Source: Candidatus Endonucleibacter bathymodioli
GTDB lineage: Bacteria > Pseudomonadota > Gammaproteobacteria > Pseudomonadales > Endozoicomonadaceae
Direction: 5' to 3'
DNA length: 64,000 nucleotides
Assembly: GCA_030674915.1 (NCBI GenBank)
Contig: JASXSV010000015.1
Coordinates: 27,944 to 91,943 of the forward strand
Each line of letters opens with the position of its first letter. Position 1 is the first letter of the stretch. The notes under the pieces were generated by a model that was given only the letters and a program-made list of their open reading frames with translations, was not told where the DNA came from and did no database searches. Of the stretch, positions 18,811 to 29,746 are shown in pieces. A program made the translations under genes and the position numbers.

Positions 18811-19892
18811 CGCGGATTTCAGTCATAAGTGCGCCATATTGAAAAAGTTGAGCCAGAGGGTACACTCACGGTTCTACCAAAAACCAATGTGAGACCACTT
18901 ATGAATAAGCGTTATACCCACCTGACTCAAGAAGAAAGATACCAGATTTGGTCAGAGAAAAAAGCAGGAGTTTCAAATGAAATTATCGCCCAAGACTTAA
19001 GGCGTGATTTGAGTACCGTTAAAAGAGAGTTGGCTAGAAATACAGGGGCTAGAGGTTATCGCCCGAAGCAAGCACATAATTTTGCGCAGGAACGTCATCA
19101 ACAGAAACCAAAAGCGACCAAGATGGTAGCTGAACTGAAAGATAAAATTACTGACAGACTAAGTAAGCAGTGGAGCCCTGAGCAAATACAAGGACGCCTT
19201 AAACGAGATAATCAACCTTCTGTATGTCCCTCTACGATTTACCAGTTTATTCGAGAGGACAAAGCTGGGGGTGGTTGCTTGTATCAACATCTTCGGCACA
19301 AGAAGTATAAGCAAAGAACAAGAAAGCCCGATGCACGAGGCCAGATCCGAAACCGTGTTAGCATTGATGATCGACCTGGAATTGTGGATCAAAAAATACG
19401 TTTAGGCGATTGGGAAGCAGACACTGTAATTGGCAAAAGACACAAGGGTGTACTGGTTACATTAACGGAAAGAGTGAGTAAATTAAATTTGGTAAAACGT
19501 GTTCCTTCAAAGCACGCTGACGTGGTGACGAAAGCAATTATAACGATGCTCAAGCCTTACCAATCAGACTTACTCACGATCACATTTGATAACGGAAAGG
19601 AGTTCGCCTTTCATGAAAAAATCAAGAAAAAGCTTAACGTAGATACCTATTTTGCTCACCCTTACTCCTCGTGGGAACGAGGTTTGAATGAAAATCATAA
19701 TGGTTTGATAAGACAATATTTGCCCAAAAGCCAATCTTTGGATAATGTCACTGACAAAGAAATTTTAGATATACAAAACCGACTAAACCAAAGACCAAGA
19801 AAACTGTTAGACTTTAAAACACCTGATGAGATTTATAGTGAAATGGCGTTAGCTGCATAAATTTTAAGGGGCACTTATGACTAAAATCCGCG
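18811..19892 (+). mobile_element. Complete IS30-family element, copy 2
   Basis: 1082 bp, nearly identical to 12446-13528, with a 1-base deletion in the right end (aggggcac against agggcgcac). The inverted repeats are the same. The 3-bp target duplication is aac (18808-18810 and 19893-19895). It lies between uvrA and cbrB. Confidence 0.95.
18901..19860 (+). CDS. IS30-family transposase
   Basis: 319 residues from ATG 18901; a GTG at 18829 is the alternative start. It has the same helix-turn-helix and DDE core as the copy at 12536. Differences include CPSTIY for CPATIY, AGGG for AEGG, QRTRK for QRTGK and NGLIRQ for NGLVRQ. All catalytic acidic residues are present. Confidence 0.95.
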   Translation: MNKRYTHLTQEERYQIWSEKKAGVSNEIIAQDLRRDLSTVKRELARNTGARGYRPKQAHNFAQERHQQKPKATKMVAELKDKITDRLSKQWSPEQIQGRLKRDNQPSVCPSTIYQFIREDKAGGGCLYQHLRHKKYKQRTRKPDARGQIRNRVSIDDRPGIVDQKIRLGDWEADTVIGKRHKGVLVTLTERVSKLNLVKRVPSKHADVVTKAIITMLKPYQSDLLTITFDNGKEFAFHEKIKKKLNVDTYFAHPYSSWERGLNENHNGLIRQYLPKSQSLDNVTDKEILDIQNRLNQRPRKLLDFKTPDEIYSEMALAA

Positions 19893-20129
19893 AACCAGTT
19901 AATTGATGGGTAAGAATAAAACTAATCTGTCTCTATATCAAGTTGACGATTAATCTCCGTCAACAATTGATCTCACAAATTGTGCTCGACCAGACGTGTT
20001 AAAAACCGTCCCGAGGTTTCGGGAATTTCTCCAGCAAGTTTAAGGTGGCAAAGCTTGCTAAACAGCAGGTCTTTATGTCAGCATTAAGGCAACTGCAATC
20101 GAATAAGTGATACTATATCTTAGGCAGTA

Positions 20130-20375
20130 TAGGCTCATAACAAAGTCCGCTGAGGATAGCTAGGCGACATGTGCTAAAGTCCTGGGTTGAGGGTAGCAAC
20201 TTTCAATTTCTGAGCATCGTAGCAGAGCTTGCGTATCATCTAGGTTGCCAAAATTTGGGTCTTTTAGGTCAATGGCTGAGATCAAGAGTTTGGGTTGTGT
20301 TGTAAAGTATTTGTGCATGTCGGTATTTCACCAGAATAAATCGGCTTTGTTGCGTTATAATGAGGTCTCATTTCA
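20130..20375 (-). repeat. Degenerate copy of a dispersed IS/MITE-like element
   Basis: Read on the minus strand, this contains atgagacctcattataacg, caacaaagccgatt and ctatcctcagcggactttg. These match the element at 50282-50660 (atacctcagcataac, caataaagtcgatc, ctatcctctgcggactttg) and the copy at 55155-55350. No terminal repeat is intact here. Confidence 0.55.
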
Positions 20376-20407
20376 TAAAATCAACTTGTTGATTCGTAAA
20401 AGAATAT

Positions 20408-21790
20408 CTATACAACAGTTTTCTTTTTCTTTGGAATTCCTAAGCGATGGCGACGCTCCCAAAGGGTTTTCCTGCTAATGCCAAGTTTTTGAGCGAGTTT
20501 GGTTTCTGTCATTTCCTCCTGATGTTTCAGGACAAAACTCTGGAAGTAGTCCTCTAGAGTTAAACCATTTTGTGGCTGATTATCGTCCCCAGAGTTGAGT
20601 GTTATTTGACTCTCTTGGATTTTAATATCTAGGTTTTCTGGTGTAATAATATTGTCTCCAGATAGTATTACAGCTCTTTCTATAGCATGCTGTAGCTCGC
20701 GAACATTACCTGGCCACTGATGCTGGCTTATGGTCGCCATAGCCGCAGGTGAGAATGAATATAGTTTTTTCTCCATTTGTTCGCAGCTTTTCTTTAGTAG
20801 TGTTTCCGCCAGCAACAGAATATCACTCCCTCTTTCACGTAAAGGAGGAATTCGTAGTTCAACAACTTTTAATCGATAGTAAAGGTCTTCCCTGAACTTT
20901 GATTCTCCAGAGAGTTGATACAAATTTCTGTGGGTTGCGGCCAGCAAACGGATGTCTACTGTGTGAGATGTAACTGAGCCTACACGTCGGATCTCTTTTT
21001 CTTGTAAAACCCTTAGTAATCGGGCTTGAGCTTCTAGTGGTAGTTCGCCAATTTCATCAAGAAATAGAGTGCCACCATTTGCTGCCTCTATTAATCCTGT
21101 ACGGGCGGAAGTAGCTCCTGTAAACGAGCCCTTTTCATGGCCGAATAGTTCTGACTCAATCAGTGTTTCTGGAATTGCGGCACAGTTCACTGAAATCATG
21201 GGTCCTGAGGATCGCTCACTGTGCTTATGTATTGCTTTGGCTACTAGTTCTTTGCCAGCACCAGATTCTCCATGAATAAGCACGGAGGCAGTCGTCGGCG
21301 CAACCTTTTTTATAAGCTCAAATAGTTCTTGCATGGCAGGACTCATGCCAATCATTTCGCAAAAGCCACTGGAATTATTTGCTGGCTTATCAGATGATAA
21401 AGATGAATCCTGCTCCGTATTGTGTATATTTGTCTCATATTTTCTCAGGATTTCCTTAATGCGCTGTACCATTTCATCGTGATCAAATGGTTTGGCAATA
21501 TAATCGACGGCACCTTGCTTCATGATGCTAACGGCAGAGTTTAGGCTTGCATAGCTGGTCATAATTAGTACAGGTATGCCCTGTGCCAATGTTATCATTT
21601 CGGTGCCTGGTAATCCCGGTAATCTAAGGTCACTGATAATCAGGGAAAAATCATCAAAACTGTATTTTTCTTGAGCTTCATGTACTGATTCTGCTTCGCT
21701 AACTGTGTAGTTATTGCGTTCCAGTAATCGCCGCAAGGAAGACCTGATGATGGCTTCATCTTCAACTATCAGTATGTGTGCTTGGTTCAT
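20408..21790 (-). CDS. cbrB: CbrB-like sigma-54-dependent response regulator
   Basis: 460 residues. Its domains are a receiver (1-120, phospho-acceptor Asp in IISDLRLPG), an AAA+ sigma-54 activator (about 150-385, Walker A GESGAGKE, Walker B LFLDEIGE) and a Fis-type helix-turn-helix at the end ([18 protein letters not shown]). The sigma-54 contact loop reads GSFTGA rather than the usual GAFTGA, a known tolerated variant. An aggag ribosome binding site stands 7 bases before the ATG. It lies 41 bases after cbrA, and the pair matches the CbrA/CbrB carbon-nitrogen balance system of pseudomonads. Confidence 0.9.
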   Translation of the reverse strand: MNQAHILIVEDEAIIRSSLRRLLERNNYTVSEAESVHEAQEKYSFDDFSLIISDLRLPGLPGTEMITLAQGIPVLIMTSYASLNSAVSIMKQGAVDYIAKPFDHDEMVQRIKEILRKYETNIHNTEQDSSLSSDKPANNSSGFCEMIGMSPAMQELFELIKKVAPTTASVLIHGESGAGKELVAKAIHKHSERSSGPMISVNCAAIPETLIESELFGHEKGSFTGATSARTGLIEAANGGTLFLDEIGELPLEAQARLLRVLQEKEIRRVGSVTSHTVDIRLLAATHRNLYQLSGESKFREDLYYRLKVVELRIPPLRERGSDILLLAETLLKKSCEQMEKKLYSFSPAAMATISQHQWPGNVRELQHAIERAVILSGDNIITPENLDIKIQESQITLNSGDDNQPQNGLTLEDYFQSFVLKHQEEMTETKLAQKLGISRKTLWERRHRLGIPKKKKTVV

Positions 21791-21831
21791 GCTGTTTCTC
21801 CTAAGGCTTAAGGTCTAGCTGCTGTTTGGTC

Positions 21832-24777
21832 TTATTGGTTTTCAATAATCGGCAGAGAAATAATGAAGCAGCTACCTTTTGTGCAGCTCTGATTAGTTGG
21901 ACTGATAACCCGGATAGTACCAAAATATTCTTCTATAATATTCCATGTTAAAGCTAGTCCTAGCCCGGTTCCCTTTCCCGCTTCCTTTGTAGTAAAAAAA
22001 GGATTAAATAATTTTTCTTGGACTTCCCTTGGGATTCCATGTCCATTGTCTTCTACTTCAATGTCGACTGTATGTTTCATTATTTTAGATGTAACAGTGA
22101 TCGTACCTCCACTCTCTGAAGCGTCAGATGCATTACTTAAAAGGTTAATAAATACTTGCTGAAATTTTTGATAATTCCCCATGATTTTATGCTCAGTAGG
22201 GCAGTTATTCTGGAATATCAAAGAGTCATTTTTTTTACTTAGTTGCAGCAGGGTAATAGCCTCGCTTACGCAGTCCTTGACTACAACTGGTGCTAGCTGT
22301 TGCTCGCTATTTTGTTGTAACTGACCACTGTGTGCATAACTAACCAATATTTGCACAATGCTACTGACTCTTTTGGTTTGGTTTAGTATCTGCTGCGCAG
22401 TATCTTTAATCTCAGGCTCTGACGAAAGCGCTTTAAGTTCCTGAGCCAAACAGTCAATTCCTGTAATGGGGTTGCCAATCTCATGGGCTACTCCTGCCGC
22501 CAGCTGACCAATTGAAGCGAGTCTTTCACTATGGATCAATTGTTCTTCAAGCATCTGGTTTTCTGTCACATCTTCAATCAGCATGACTTGGCTGCCCTCT
22601 GATTCCAGTATTGCAACATCAATGCGTGCTTTATGCAGACTAAAACAACGAGCTGAACCATTAACCTCAATATGCTGTTTATTTAGGTAATCAGTATCAC
22701 TAGCCATAAAATCATTCAGGAATTTTGACCAAGGTTGCGGTATACGATCCAGTGATGTGCCTAATACGCTAGTAGAGTTCAGGCCTGTCATCTGTGTAAG
22801 GGCATAATTCCACAGTGTAATGTTGTCGTTGCCTATAGCGCAAACACCCAGCGGAATGCTGTTTAGTGTGTCCCTATGGTAACGTCGAAGGCTGTCGAGT
22901 TCTGCAGATAATCCGGTAAGTTCAGAGTGATATGCCTCAAGTCGAGTCTCAAGAAAGTGAAAATCCTGGGTAACAAATTTTTTATCACTGATCGGAGGAA
23001 GGCATGTGTTAATAATTTCATGGGCTACTGTAGGTCCCATTAAGCCAGAAAGGTTAATTTCAAGCTTATCTCTGAGTCTGGCCAGGGCATGAGGATGATT
23101 GTCATCCGCTCTCATGCCCATAGCAACTAACGCCATATTTACCTCTTTTTGTGCGGCTTCCTGCCCTAAAGGAGTGCTAAGTTTTTTTTGAAACTCTATA
23201 GATGAGCTTGCTTGCGGTATCTTATGCACACCCAATTTTACATTTTGTACAAGGCAAGATTGAGCTGCACTGATTTCAGTTTCACGGGACTGGGTTACGC
23301 TGGAGACAATGTAAAATACGATTGAATTGATGGCTAAGGAGCCCATGGCAGCAATATTCCAGTTATCCATTATAAATACTTTGGCGTATGCACTATCTGA
23401 AAATGGCAATAATGGTTCCAGCGATAAAGGTATCATAAACAGTAAAAACCAGCACGTTGCACCCACTAGAAGTCCTGCTATAAATCCCTTATTATTACCT
23501 TTGTCCCAATAGAGAGTGCAAAGTGCTCCGGGTAACAGTTGAAGGGCGCCAACATAAGCAACAATGCTCAGACTGTATAAATCTCGGTCATCATGTAGAA
23601 ATCGATAAAAGGCATAGGCGGCAATGATAAGCGTAATGATAACTAAACGCTTTAGCCAAATCAGTCTTTGGTAGATGTTCACCTGAAGTTTAGTTCGAGC
23701 TGTAGGTTGGTACCATGGAAGAACAAGGTGATTTAGTGTCATGGAGGATAAGGCGAGCGTGGTCACAATAATTAATCCGCTAGCCGCGGAAAGACCTCCC
23801 AAATAACCGATAATTGTTAGCCATGGACTATCTAGTGCCAGGCCAAGAGCGAGAGGGAAATATTCTGGAGCCGTGTCTACGCCTAATTTAATGCTAGCCC
23901 AAAGAATTAATGGTGTAGATATGCTCAACAACAATAAGAATAATGGAAGCCCCCAGCTGGCAACGTGCAGCGCTTTGCTGCTATTGTTTTCTGCAAAGGT
24001 CATATGAAACATATGAGGCATCACTATTGCCGAAGCAAAAAACATTAATAATGTTGTTCTCCAGGGGCCGTTTTCCAGAGAATCACTCATTCCTACGAAA
24101 TTGTCACCATTTTCTTTCAGCCATTGTTCAACTCCAGAAGGGCCGCCCAGTACATGAAATAGCGCAACACCACCAAGAATAAGCATGGTGGTCAGCTTTA
24201 ATAATGACTCCAATGCAATAGTAAATACTAATCCTTGATGGTGATCACGGCTGATAATATGACGAGTGCCAAATAGGACAGTAAAAAGCATCATAAAAAT
24301 ACAAAACCCTATTGCGAGGGTTTCTGGGGAAGATTCGCTGCTAATGAGATGAATACTATCAGACACCGCCTGAATTTGCAGGGCTAGTAAGGGCATCACG
24401 GTTATCAACAAGAGCAATGTACTTAAAACTCCTGCAGCAGGACTACGAAACCTGAATGCAAACAGATCCGCAAGGGAGCTCAGCTGATTAGTTTTGATAA
24501 TCTTTAATATAGGACTCAATAGTACTGGCGCCAGTAAAAAGGCAGCGCTAAGCCCAAAATAAAAAGCAAGAAAAATATAGCCACTCTCATGGGCTATGCC
24601 GATGCTGCCATAGTAAGCCCAGCTACTGGCATAAACGCCTAATGAAAGAACATAGATGAGAGGATGTTGAACAAGCGCTTTGGGGATAAATCCCTTTTCG
24701 GTAGCCCATGCGCAAAAAAAGAGAATCAGAAGATAAATCGTGCTAGCAACAACTAAATACTGGAGGTCAAACATCAT
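21832..24777 (-). CDS. cbrA: CbrA-like sensor histidine kinase fused to a sodium/solute symporter domain
   Basis: About 981 residues from ATG 24777, which has agagagg just upstream; a TTG at 24804 is possible but less likely. Residues 1-500 form a multi-helix SSS-type transporter domain. A linker with a PAS-like domain (about 620-740) follows, then the kinase: H-box AAGVAHEIGNPITG, N-box NLLSNASDAS, G1 DNGHGIP and G2 GKGTGLGLAL. CbrA is thought to couple solute sensing or uptake to CbrB phosphorylation. Its start overlaps the end of the small upstream gene by 11 bases, indicating translational coupling. Confidence 0.9.
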   Translation of the reverse strand: MMFDLQYLVVASTIYLLILFFCAWATEKGFIPKALVQHPLIYVLSLGVYASSWAYYGSIGIAHESGYIFLAFYFGLSAAFLLAPVLLSPILKIIKTNQLSSLADLFAFRFRSPAAGVLSTLLLLITVMPLLALQIQAVSDSIHLISSESSPETLAIGFCIFMMLFTVLFGTRHIISRDHHQGLVFTIALESLLKLTTMLILGGVALFHVLGGPSGVEQWLKENGDNFVGMSDSLENGPWRTTLLMFFASAIVMPHMFHMTFAENNSSKALHVASWGLPLFLLLLSISTPLILWASIKLGVDTAPEYFPLALGLALDSPWLTIIGYLGGLSAASGLIIVTTLALSSMTLNHLVLPWYQPTARTKLQVNIYQRLIWLKRLVIITLIIAAYAFYRFLHDDRDLYSLSIVAYVGALQLLPGALCTLYWDKGNNKGFIAGLLVGATCWFLLFMIPLSLEPLLPFSDSAYAKVFIMDNWNIAAMGSLAINSIVFYIVSSVTQSRETEISAAQSCLVQNVKLGVHKIPQASSSIEFQKKLSTPLGQEAAQKEVNMALVAMGMRADDNHPHALARLRDKLEINLSGLMGPTVAHEIINTCLPPISDKKFVTQDFHFLETRLEAYHSELTGLSAELDSLRRYHRDTLNSIPLGVCAIGNDNITLWNYALTQMTGLNSTSVLGTSLDRIPQPWSKFLNDFMASDTDYLNKQHIEVNGSARCFSLHKARIDVAILESEGSQVMLIEDVTENQMLEEQLIHSERLASIGQLAAGVAHEIGNPITGIDCLAQELKALSSEPEIKDTAQQILNQTKRVSSIVQILVSYAHSGQLQQNSEQQLAPVVVKDCVSEAITLLQLSKKNDSLIFQNNCPTEHKIMGNYQKFQQVFINLLSNASDASESGGTITVTSKIMKHTVDIEVEDNGHGIPREVQEKLFNPFFTTKEAGKGTGLGLALTWNIIEEYFGTIRVISPTNQSCTKGSCFIISLPIIENQ

Positions 24778-24943
24778 CCGACCTCTCTCTGGGCTGCAAT
24801 ACAAAAGCTACTATAACCATAATCAACCAGAGGACCCAAGGTTGATACCAGTGTTTATCAAAATGAAGCCACCAGCCCATAATAGCTGGTGAGAATAAGT
24901 AGATACCTATGATTAAAAGTACTACAAGGCGATTTATGTACAT
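24767..24943 (-). CDS. Small membrane protein, CbrX-like, overlapping cbrA
   Basis: About 58 residues from ATG 24943, or 63 from TTG 24958. Two hydrophobic segments (LVVLLIIGIYLFSPAIMGWW and WVLWLIMVIVAFVL) are joined by a loop with HFDKHWYQPW. The stop TGA overlaps the cbrA start region (atgatgtttga). A small gene in this position and overlap, cbrX, is known upstream of cbrA in Pseudomonas, where it controls cbrA translation; the identity here is by position and topology. Confidence 0.6.
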   Translation of the reverse strand: MYINRLVVLLIIGIYLFSPAIMGWWLHFDKHWYQPWVLWLIMVIVAFVLQPRERSDDV

Positions 24944-25045
24944 AAGGCTACAGTTCAAATTGCCAACTGAAGTCTCATGGTAAAGGGGATTTTAACAAAC
25001 TGCAAAGTAACTTCATTTAGACCGATAACTTTAGGTATACATAAT

Positions 25046-25888
25046 TTATTTCTCAAAGTCTGGTGCTTGGTATGTGGCCCATAACACCATATTGCCCGGA
25101 CAATCTGAGCCAAGAGCAGCCTGCATCAAATCTTTTACTTTGATTATGCCTTTTTTATCCAGCCAGGTATTATCCAAAAGCCCTTCTTCCAGCATCCAAG
25201 TGGGGATGGAATTTAAATGTCGATCGTAAAGTGCTGCAGGAAGAGTTAAGTCTTTTGGGAGTAATGGCCTTTTGGCGTTTAATGCCATATTGCATTGGGC
25301 TAATAGCCGGCGAGCTATGTTTTTTCTTCTATTGATGTAGCCCTGAGCATCACGAAGATAACGGTCATCGTAGGGTTTCATCAGCTCGTTGTAGCGGCTT
25401 TCCACGCATCTTTTATAATCTAACTTGTTTCTGTGTTCTTTAGATTTTATGGACGTGCAAGCATTGGCTGCTTTATCTGTATTTGTTTTGCTTAAAGCTA
25501 TATGCCAGGGAGCATAAGGACCAAGAATAATTTGGGCTTCCTTATTGGCAGCAAATAATAAATGTTCTTCTGGAGAAAAACATATGTGGGAATTATCGAG
25601 ACGTACTAAGCTGCGTGGCTTTAAGTCAGGATTAGAATTAATGCTTTTCTCTCTTTTAATGCGAACAGTCTGACAAAAATTTAACTTTTTAGCATGAGCT
25701 TCTAACTTTTTTGGTTTTTCCTCTATTTTTGGTTTTTCCTCTACCTCTATAAGTACAGGCATAGGTGGGTCGAAGTCAAAGGGATTTACCGGTTCATCCA
25801 TAGATGACGTCTTTGTTGCCGTAGCAAATGCGCTGGCAGCGAGTGTCATCCATAAGCAAGATGTGAGTATTCTGTTTGTTGACGACAT
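25046..25888 (-). CDS. Periplasmic or secreted protein of unknown function
   Basis: 280 residues with a Sec signal peptide (cleavage about ASAFA). A proline- and lysine-rich linker (EEKPKIEEKPKK) leads to a compact domain with six or more cysteines (FCQTV, HICFSP, NACTS, RCVES, AQCNM, DCPGN). The sequence was not recognised. An aaggagcg ribosome binding site precedes the ATG. It sits between the cbr genes and gluQ, with its own start signals. Confidence 0.7.
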   Translation of the reverse strand: MSSTNRILTSCLWMTLAASAFATATKTSSMDEPVNPFDFDPPMPVLIEVEEKPKIEEKPKKLEAHAKKLNFCQTVRIKREKSINSNPDLKPRSLVRLDNSHICFSPEEHLLFAANKEAQIILGPYAPWHIALSKTNTDKAANACTSIKSKEHRNKLDYKRCVESRYNELMKPYDDRYLRDAQGYINRRKNIARRLLAQCNMALNAKRPLLPKDLTLPAALYDRHLNSIPTWMLEEGLLDNTWLDKKGIIKVKDLMQAALGSDCPGNMVLWATYQAPDFEK

Positions 25889-25987
25889 ATTCGCTCCTTG
25901 AACACGTCAAATATTGAAAGACAGTTAATTAGTTATAACATTATTACGCACCACATGGAACCATCTTCTGAATATTGGTTCTATGGT

Positions 25988-26887
25988 TTATTGCGTATCT
26001 GAGATGATAGACAAAGGAATAGCATTAGTTGCGGGCACTCTATGAATATTCCAACGATCAACACCCCATTGAATAATATTGGTTACAGAGGCATCTCTGA
26101 GTTGTCTGTCGGGATTAAGACCCAGAACTTTCATGGCCTTCACCAGCAGGGGGCGAGGCTCATCAAGAGGAATGGGTTGTGCCTTGTTTTGCTTGCTGAG
26201 CTTTTCGCCACCATCTACTTCTGTAACTACAGGGATATGAGCATAATTAAGACGACGGTAGTTAAGAACCGACTGCAGGTAGATCTGCCTAGGTGTTGAG
26301 TCAATCAGGTCATAGCCTCTTACTACGTGAGTAATTTTCTGAAACTGATCATCCACACAAACTGCTAGCTGGTATGCATATAGTAAATCTTTACGCAGAA
26401 GGATGAAGTCACCGAGTTGAGTGAGCTCAAACTTTTTCTTTCCCTGGATGAGGTCATGAAACTCTATCTTAATGTCGGGGCATTTTAGCCGTAATGAAAA
26501 CAGGCTTCCGGCAGGTGGAGGCTTGTTGCGACAGTAGCCAGGATACGTACCATTGAGGCCTGAAAGTTTTTTGCGCGAGCAAGTGCATGGGTAAAGCGAT
26601 CGATGTTTTATCAAATGCACTAGAGCTGTCTGATACGCCTCATGGCGACGGCTCTGATAGATGACATTATCATCCCACTCTAATCCATAGGCTTCGAGCA
26701 CATAAAGAATAAGATCGGCAGTCCGAGGTTGTTCACGGTGAGGATCGATATCCTCTATTCTAACCAACCAGGTGCCTCCGTTTGCCCGGGCATCTAAATA
26801 ACTTGCAAGAGCGGCAGTTAGTGACCCAAAGTGCAGCAAGCCTGATGGTGACGGAGCAAACCGACCCTTGTAGAGTTTTGAGGCCAT
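25988..26887 (-). CDS. gluQ: Glutamyl-Q tRNA(Asp) synthetase
   Basis: 299 residues. GluQ activates glutamate and attaches it to queuosine in the tRNA(Asp) anticodon. It resembles the catalytic half of GluRS: the HIGH-like motif FAPSPSGLLHFGS at the N-terminus, a zinc site (CTCSRKK with a later YPGYCRN) and the KMSKS-like EKLSKQNKA. It has no anticodon-binding domain, as expected for the family. It follows dksA, the usual gammaproteobacterial order. Confidence 0.95.
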   Translation of the reverse strand: MASKLYKGRFAPSPSGLLHFGSLTAALASYLDARANGGTWLVRIEDIDPHREQPRTADLILYVLEAYGLEWDDNVIYQSRRHEAYQTALVHLIKHRSLYPCTCSRKKLSGLNGTYPGYCRNKPPPAGSLFSLRLKCPDIKIEFHDLIQGKKKFELTQLGDFILLRKDLLYAYQLAVCVDDQFQKITHVVRGYDLIDSTPRQIYLQSVLNYRRLNYAHIPVVTEVDGGEKLSKQNKAQPIPLDEPRPLLVKAMKVLGLNPDRQLRDASVTNIIQWGVDRWNIHRVPATNAIPLSIISDTQ

Positions 26888-27020
26888 GAATAAGTGCTGT
26901 TCGTTGTGATGACGCGCAAGAAATATAACTGCTCATAACAGCGGAAAGGCTTCGACTCCTGCATGCAATATAAACTAGTAAGGCCACAAATGAATAATAG
27001 TTTGTAGCTCACAACCTTTA

Positions 27021-27464
27021 TCATGAGCCAAGCTGTCGCTCTTTGATTTCAGCAAGTGTTTTACAGTCAATACACAAAGTTGCTGTTGGGCGTGCTTCTA
27101 GCCTGAGAATACCAATTTCGATACCGCAGCTGTCGCAAAAACCATAATCGCCATTTACGAGGCGCGCGATGGTGTCATTAATCTTTTTGATCAACTTTCG
27201 CTCACGGTCACGGGTTCGCAGCTCAAGGTTGAACTCCTCCTCTTGGCTGGCGCGGTCTGCGGGGTCAGGGAAGTTGGCGGACTCATCCTGCATATGATTA
27301 ACAGTTCTATTCACTTCTTCCATTAGCTCCCGCTTCCAGTTGTGCAGGATGTTGGTGAAATGCGTTATTTGCTGGTCGCTCATGTATTCTTCACCTTTTT
27401 GTTTCTTGTAGGGGGTGAAGGACTTGAGAATGTTTTTCTGCTCTGCTGTATTCTTTGCTGACAT
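27021..27464 (-). CDS. dksA: RNA polymerase-binding transcription factor DksA
   Basis: 147 residues from ATG 27464 ([10 protein letters not shown]); an upstream ATG at 27500 would add 12. DksA works with ppGpp at RNA polymerase to reset rRNA and amino-acid promoters. The coiled-coil carries the [20 protein letters not shown] segment, with the two tip aspartate positions present. The zinc finger is CDSCGIEI...CIDCKTLAE, with all four cysteines. It lies upstream of gluQ in the conserved arrangement. Confidence 0.96.
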   Translation of the reverse strand: MSAKNTAEQKNILKSFTPYKKQKGEEYMSDQQITHFTNILHNWKRELMEEVNRTVNHMQDESANFPDPADRASQEEEFNLELRTRDRERKLIKKINDTIARLVNGDYGFCDSCGIEIGILRLEARPTATLCIDCKTLAEIKERQLGS

Positions 27465-27636
27465 GGTTACAGTCTCATCACTTGTCTGTAAATGAATCAT
27501 AAATATTCATGGCCTTGCTACTCACCTGCCTGAGCAAAGGTGTTTTGAAAGCTGAGACCAGTATTATGGGTATATGCGGACGAACAAAACCCATTACCAT
27601 TGAGTGTCTGGGGTTGCTGAGCGCTTAAACTAATTT

Positions 27637-27708
27637 CAATCGCCTATTGCTACTAGGCTGCGGGGCTTAGCTCGTTTGTTGCCTACCCGTACCTTAAATT
27701 GAAACAGA
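27637..27708 (+). repeat. Dispersed intergenic repeat, copy near dksA
   Basis: It reads aatcgcctattgctactagg, then gctcgtttgttgcctaccc and gtacctt. It matches the copies at 32028-32105 (same strand) and 50386-50475 (opposite strand). Confidence 0.7.
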
Positions 27709-27763
27709 TATATGCATTTAACTCTCCTGCTATGGCAAAAAATTACCAAACCCAGCGACAAGA

Positions 27764-27796
27764 TGCCACAAAAATTATTTTCTATTTTTTGTGGCA
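27764..27796. terminator. Perfect 11-bp inverted repeat with A/T-rich arms
   Basis: Left arm tgccacaaaaa at 27764-27774, right arm tttttgtggca at 27786-27796, with an 11-base loop. The T run sits inside the right arm, so it could terminate in both directions, but no gene ends next to it. Its role is unclear. Confidence 0.45.
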
Positions 27797-27987
27797 GATC
27801 TAAAATCATAGGATAATAAATAGTAAACGTGTCTTTGGGTCAATGTATTAATGTATTTAAACCAAATGTTTGGGTGTGTGTTGTGGAGGTTGTGGTTGGG
27901 TTAGTGTGTAACCTTGCCACCTATTCCTAGTTTTATATGATAAAATCTCACTATACAATATCAAACATTAAATGAATTAAGTTGATA

Positions 27988-28719
27988 ATGAAATACGAAC
28001 ACACCCTTTTTGAAGGCTATCTGATAAAGCGTTATAAGCGCTTTATGGCAGATATTGAAAGGCTGGATGGCACCCAGCTCACTATTCATTGCCCTAACAC
28101 AGGTTCAATGAAAAACTGTATCTATCCAGGAAAGAAAATTTGGTACTCCGACTCCAAAAATCCAAAGCGGAAATATGTTTGCACCTGGGAGCAGGCCGAA
28201 GTCTCTATAACTATAGATGGAAAAGAGAAAACAGCAACAGCTGGCGTGAATACGGGAAGAGCTAATTGGTTAGTAGAAGAACTCCTGAGCAAGGGTGGCG
28301 TGCCTGAGTTATTAGGCTATAGGGATATTTCAAGAGAAATACGCTACGGGCATGAAAATAGTCGTATCGATTTGCTATTGCAGTCTGATGAGCAGCCAGA
28401 CTGCTTTATCGAAGTTAAGAGTGTAACTCTGTCTGTAGGTGACGGGCTTGGCCTTTTCCCTGACGCAGTAACTACCCGAGGCACCAAGCATTTGAGAGAG
28501 CTCATTAGTATCCGCAACGAAGGTAAGCGTGCAGTCCTCTTTTTCTGTGTTCAGCACACGGGGATTGAGCGAGTAGGGGTGGCGGAGGAAATAGATCCCG
28601 AGTATGCTAAGACAATGCATCAGGCCGTAGCTGCTGGTGTCGAAGTCATGGCTTGGGGGGCTGCAGATATGTCACCTGAAACCATTGAGCTCACTCGGCC
28701 GCTGCCTGTTATTTTATAA
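27988..28719 (+). CDS. sfsA: Sugar fermentation stimulation protein homologue SfsA
   Basis: 243 residues from ATG 27988; a TTG two codons upstream is an alternative. SfsA is a conserved nucleic-acid-binding, nuclease-like protein. Conserved blocks are HCPNTGSMKNC near the N-terminus, SRIDLLL and FIEVKSVTL (the D...E-V-K nuclease-fold triad), FPDAVTTRGTKHLREL and FFCVQH. The length is normal. It neighbours dksA as in other gammaproteobacteria, but in divergent orientation. Confidence 0.93.
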   Translation: MKYEHTLFEGYLIKRYKRFMADIERLDGTQLTIHCPNTGSMKNCIYPGKKIWYSDSKNPKRKYVCTWEQAEVSITIDGKEKTATAGVNTGRANWLVEELLSKGGVPELLGYRDISREIRYGHENSRIDLLLQSDEQPDCFIEVKSVTLSVGDGLGLFPDAVTTRGTKHLRELISIRNEGKRAVLFFCVQHTGIERVGVAEEIDPEYAKTMHQAVAAGVEVMAWGAADMSPETIELTRPLPVIL

Positions 28720-29025
28720 GGATATTGGTGTGATGGTTCGTGGCGTCATAAATAGTACAATGACTATATCCGTTACATGGAAGGTGTGAGTAGGTGATAA
28801 CAGAAAGAGCCTCCATGACCTTACTAGTACACCTTCATTGGGAGTTGGTATATGGGTCTATAGGCGTCTATTGTCCTTTACTTACCGAAAGGCAGTGAGG
28901 GCTGGAGTTTTCTACAGGCATTAGATTTTTAAGTGGGCAGAAGTATAAAAACATATTAAGTTTTTCTTCGTATTTGTAACCGTGGTTCTTAATAGTTCTG
29001 CGCTTAGATTTCAAATTACTATTCT
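28720..29025. other. Intergenic region with a degenerate dispersed repeat
   Basis: It lies between convergent sfsA and glnK. It contains gtgagtaggtgataacag and acaccttcattgggagttgg, phrases of the dispersed intergenic repeat. In many relatives amtB lies on this side of glnK; nothing like it remains. Confidence 0.4.

Positions 29026-29746
<721 letters not shown>

Larger units (their letters stand above)
27465..27987. promoter_or_regulatory. Divergent dksA/sfsA intergenic region
   Basis: 523 bases between two divergent genes, so it must hold both promoters; no clear -35/-10 pair could be fixed. It includes a copy of the dispersed intergenic repeat (27637-27708) and a strong hairpin at 27764-27796. 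In E. coli sfsA and dksA are co-oriented; here sfsA is inverted and separated. Confidence 0.5.

Noticed and set aside
19893..20407. CrcZ-type small RNA downstream of cbrB
   Set aside because: No sigma-54 promoter or series of CA-rich Hfq motifs could be found; the space is filled with a degenerate mobile element and an IS30 copy.
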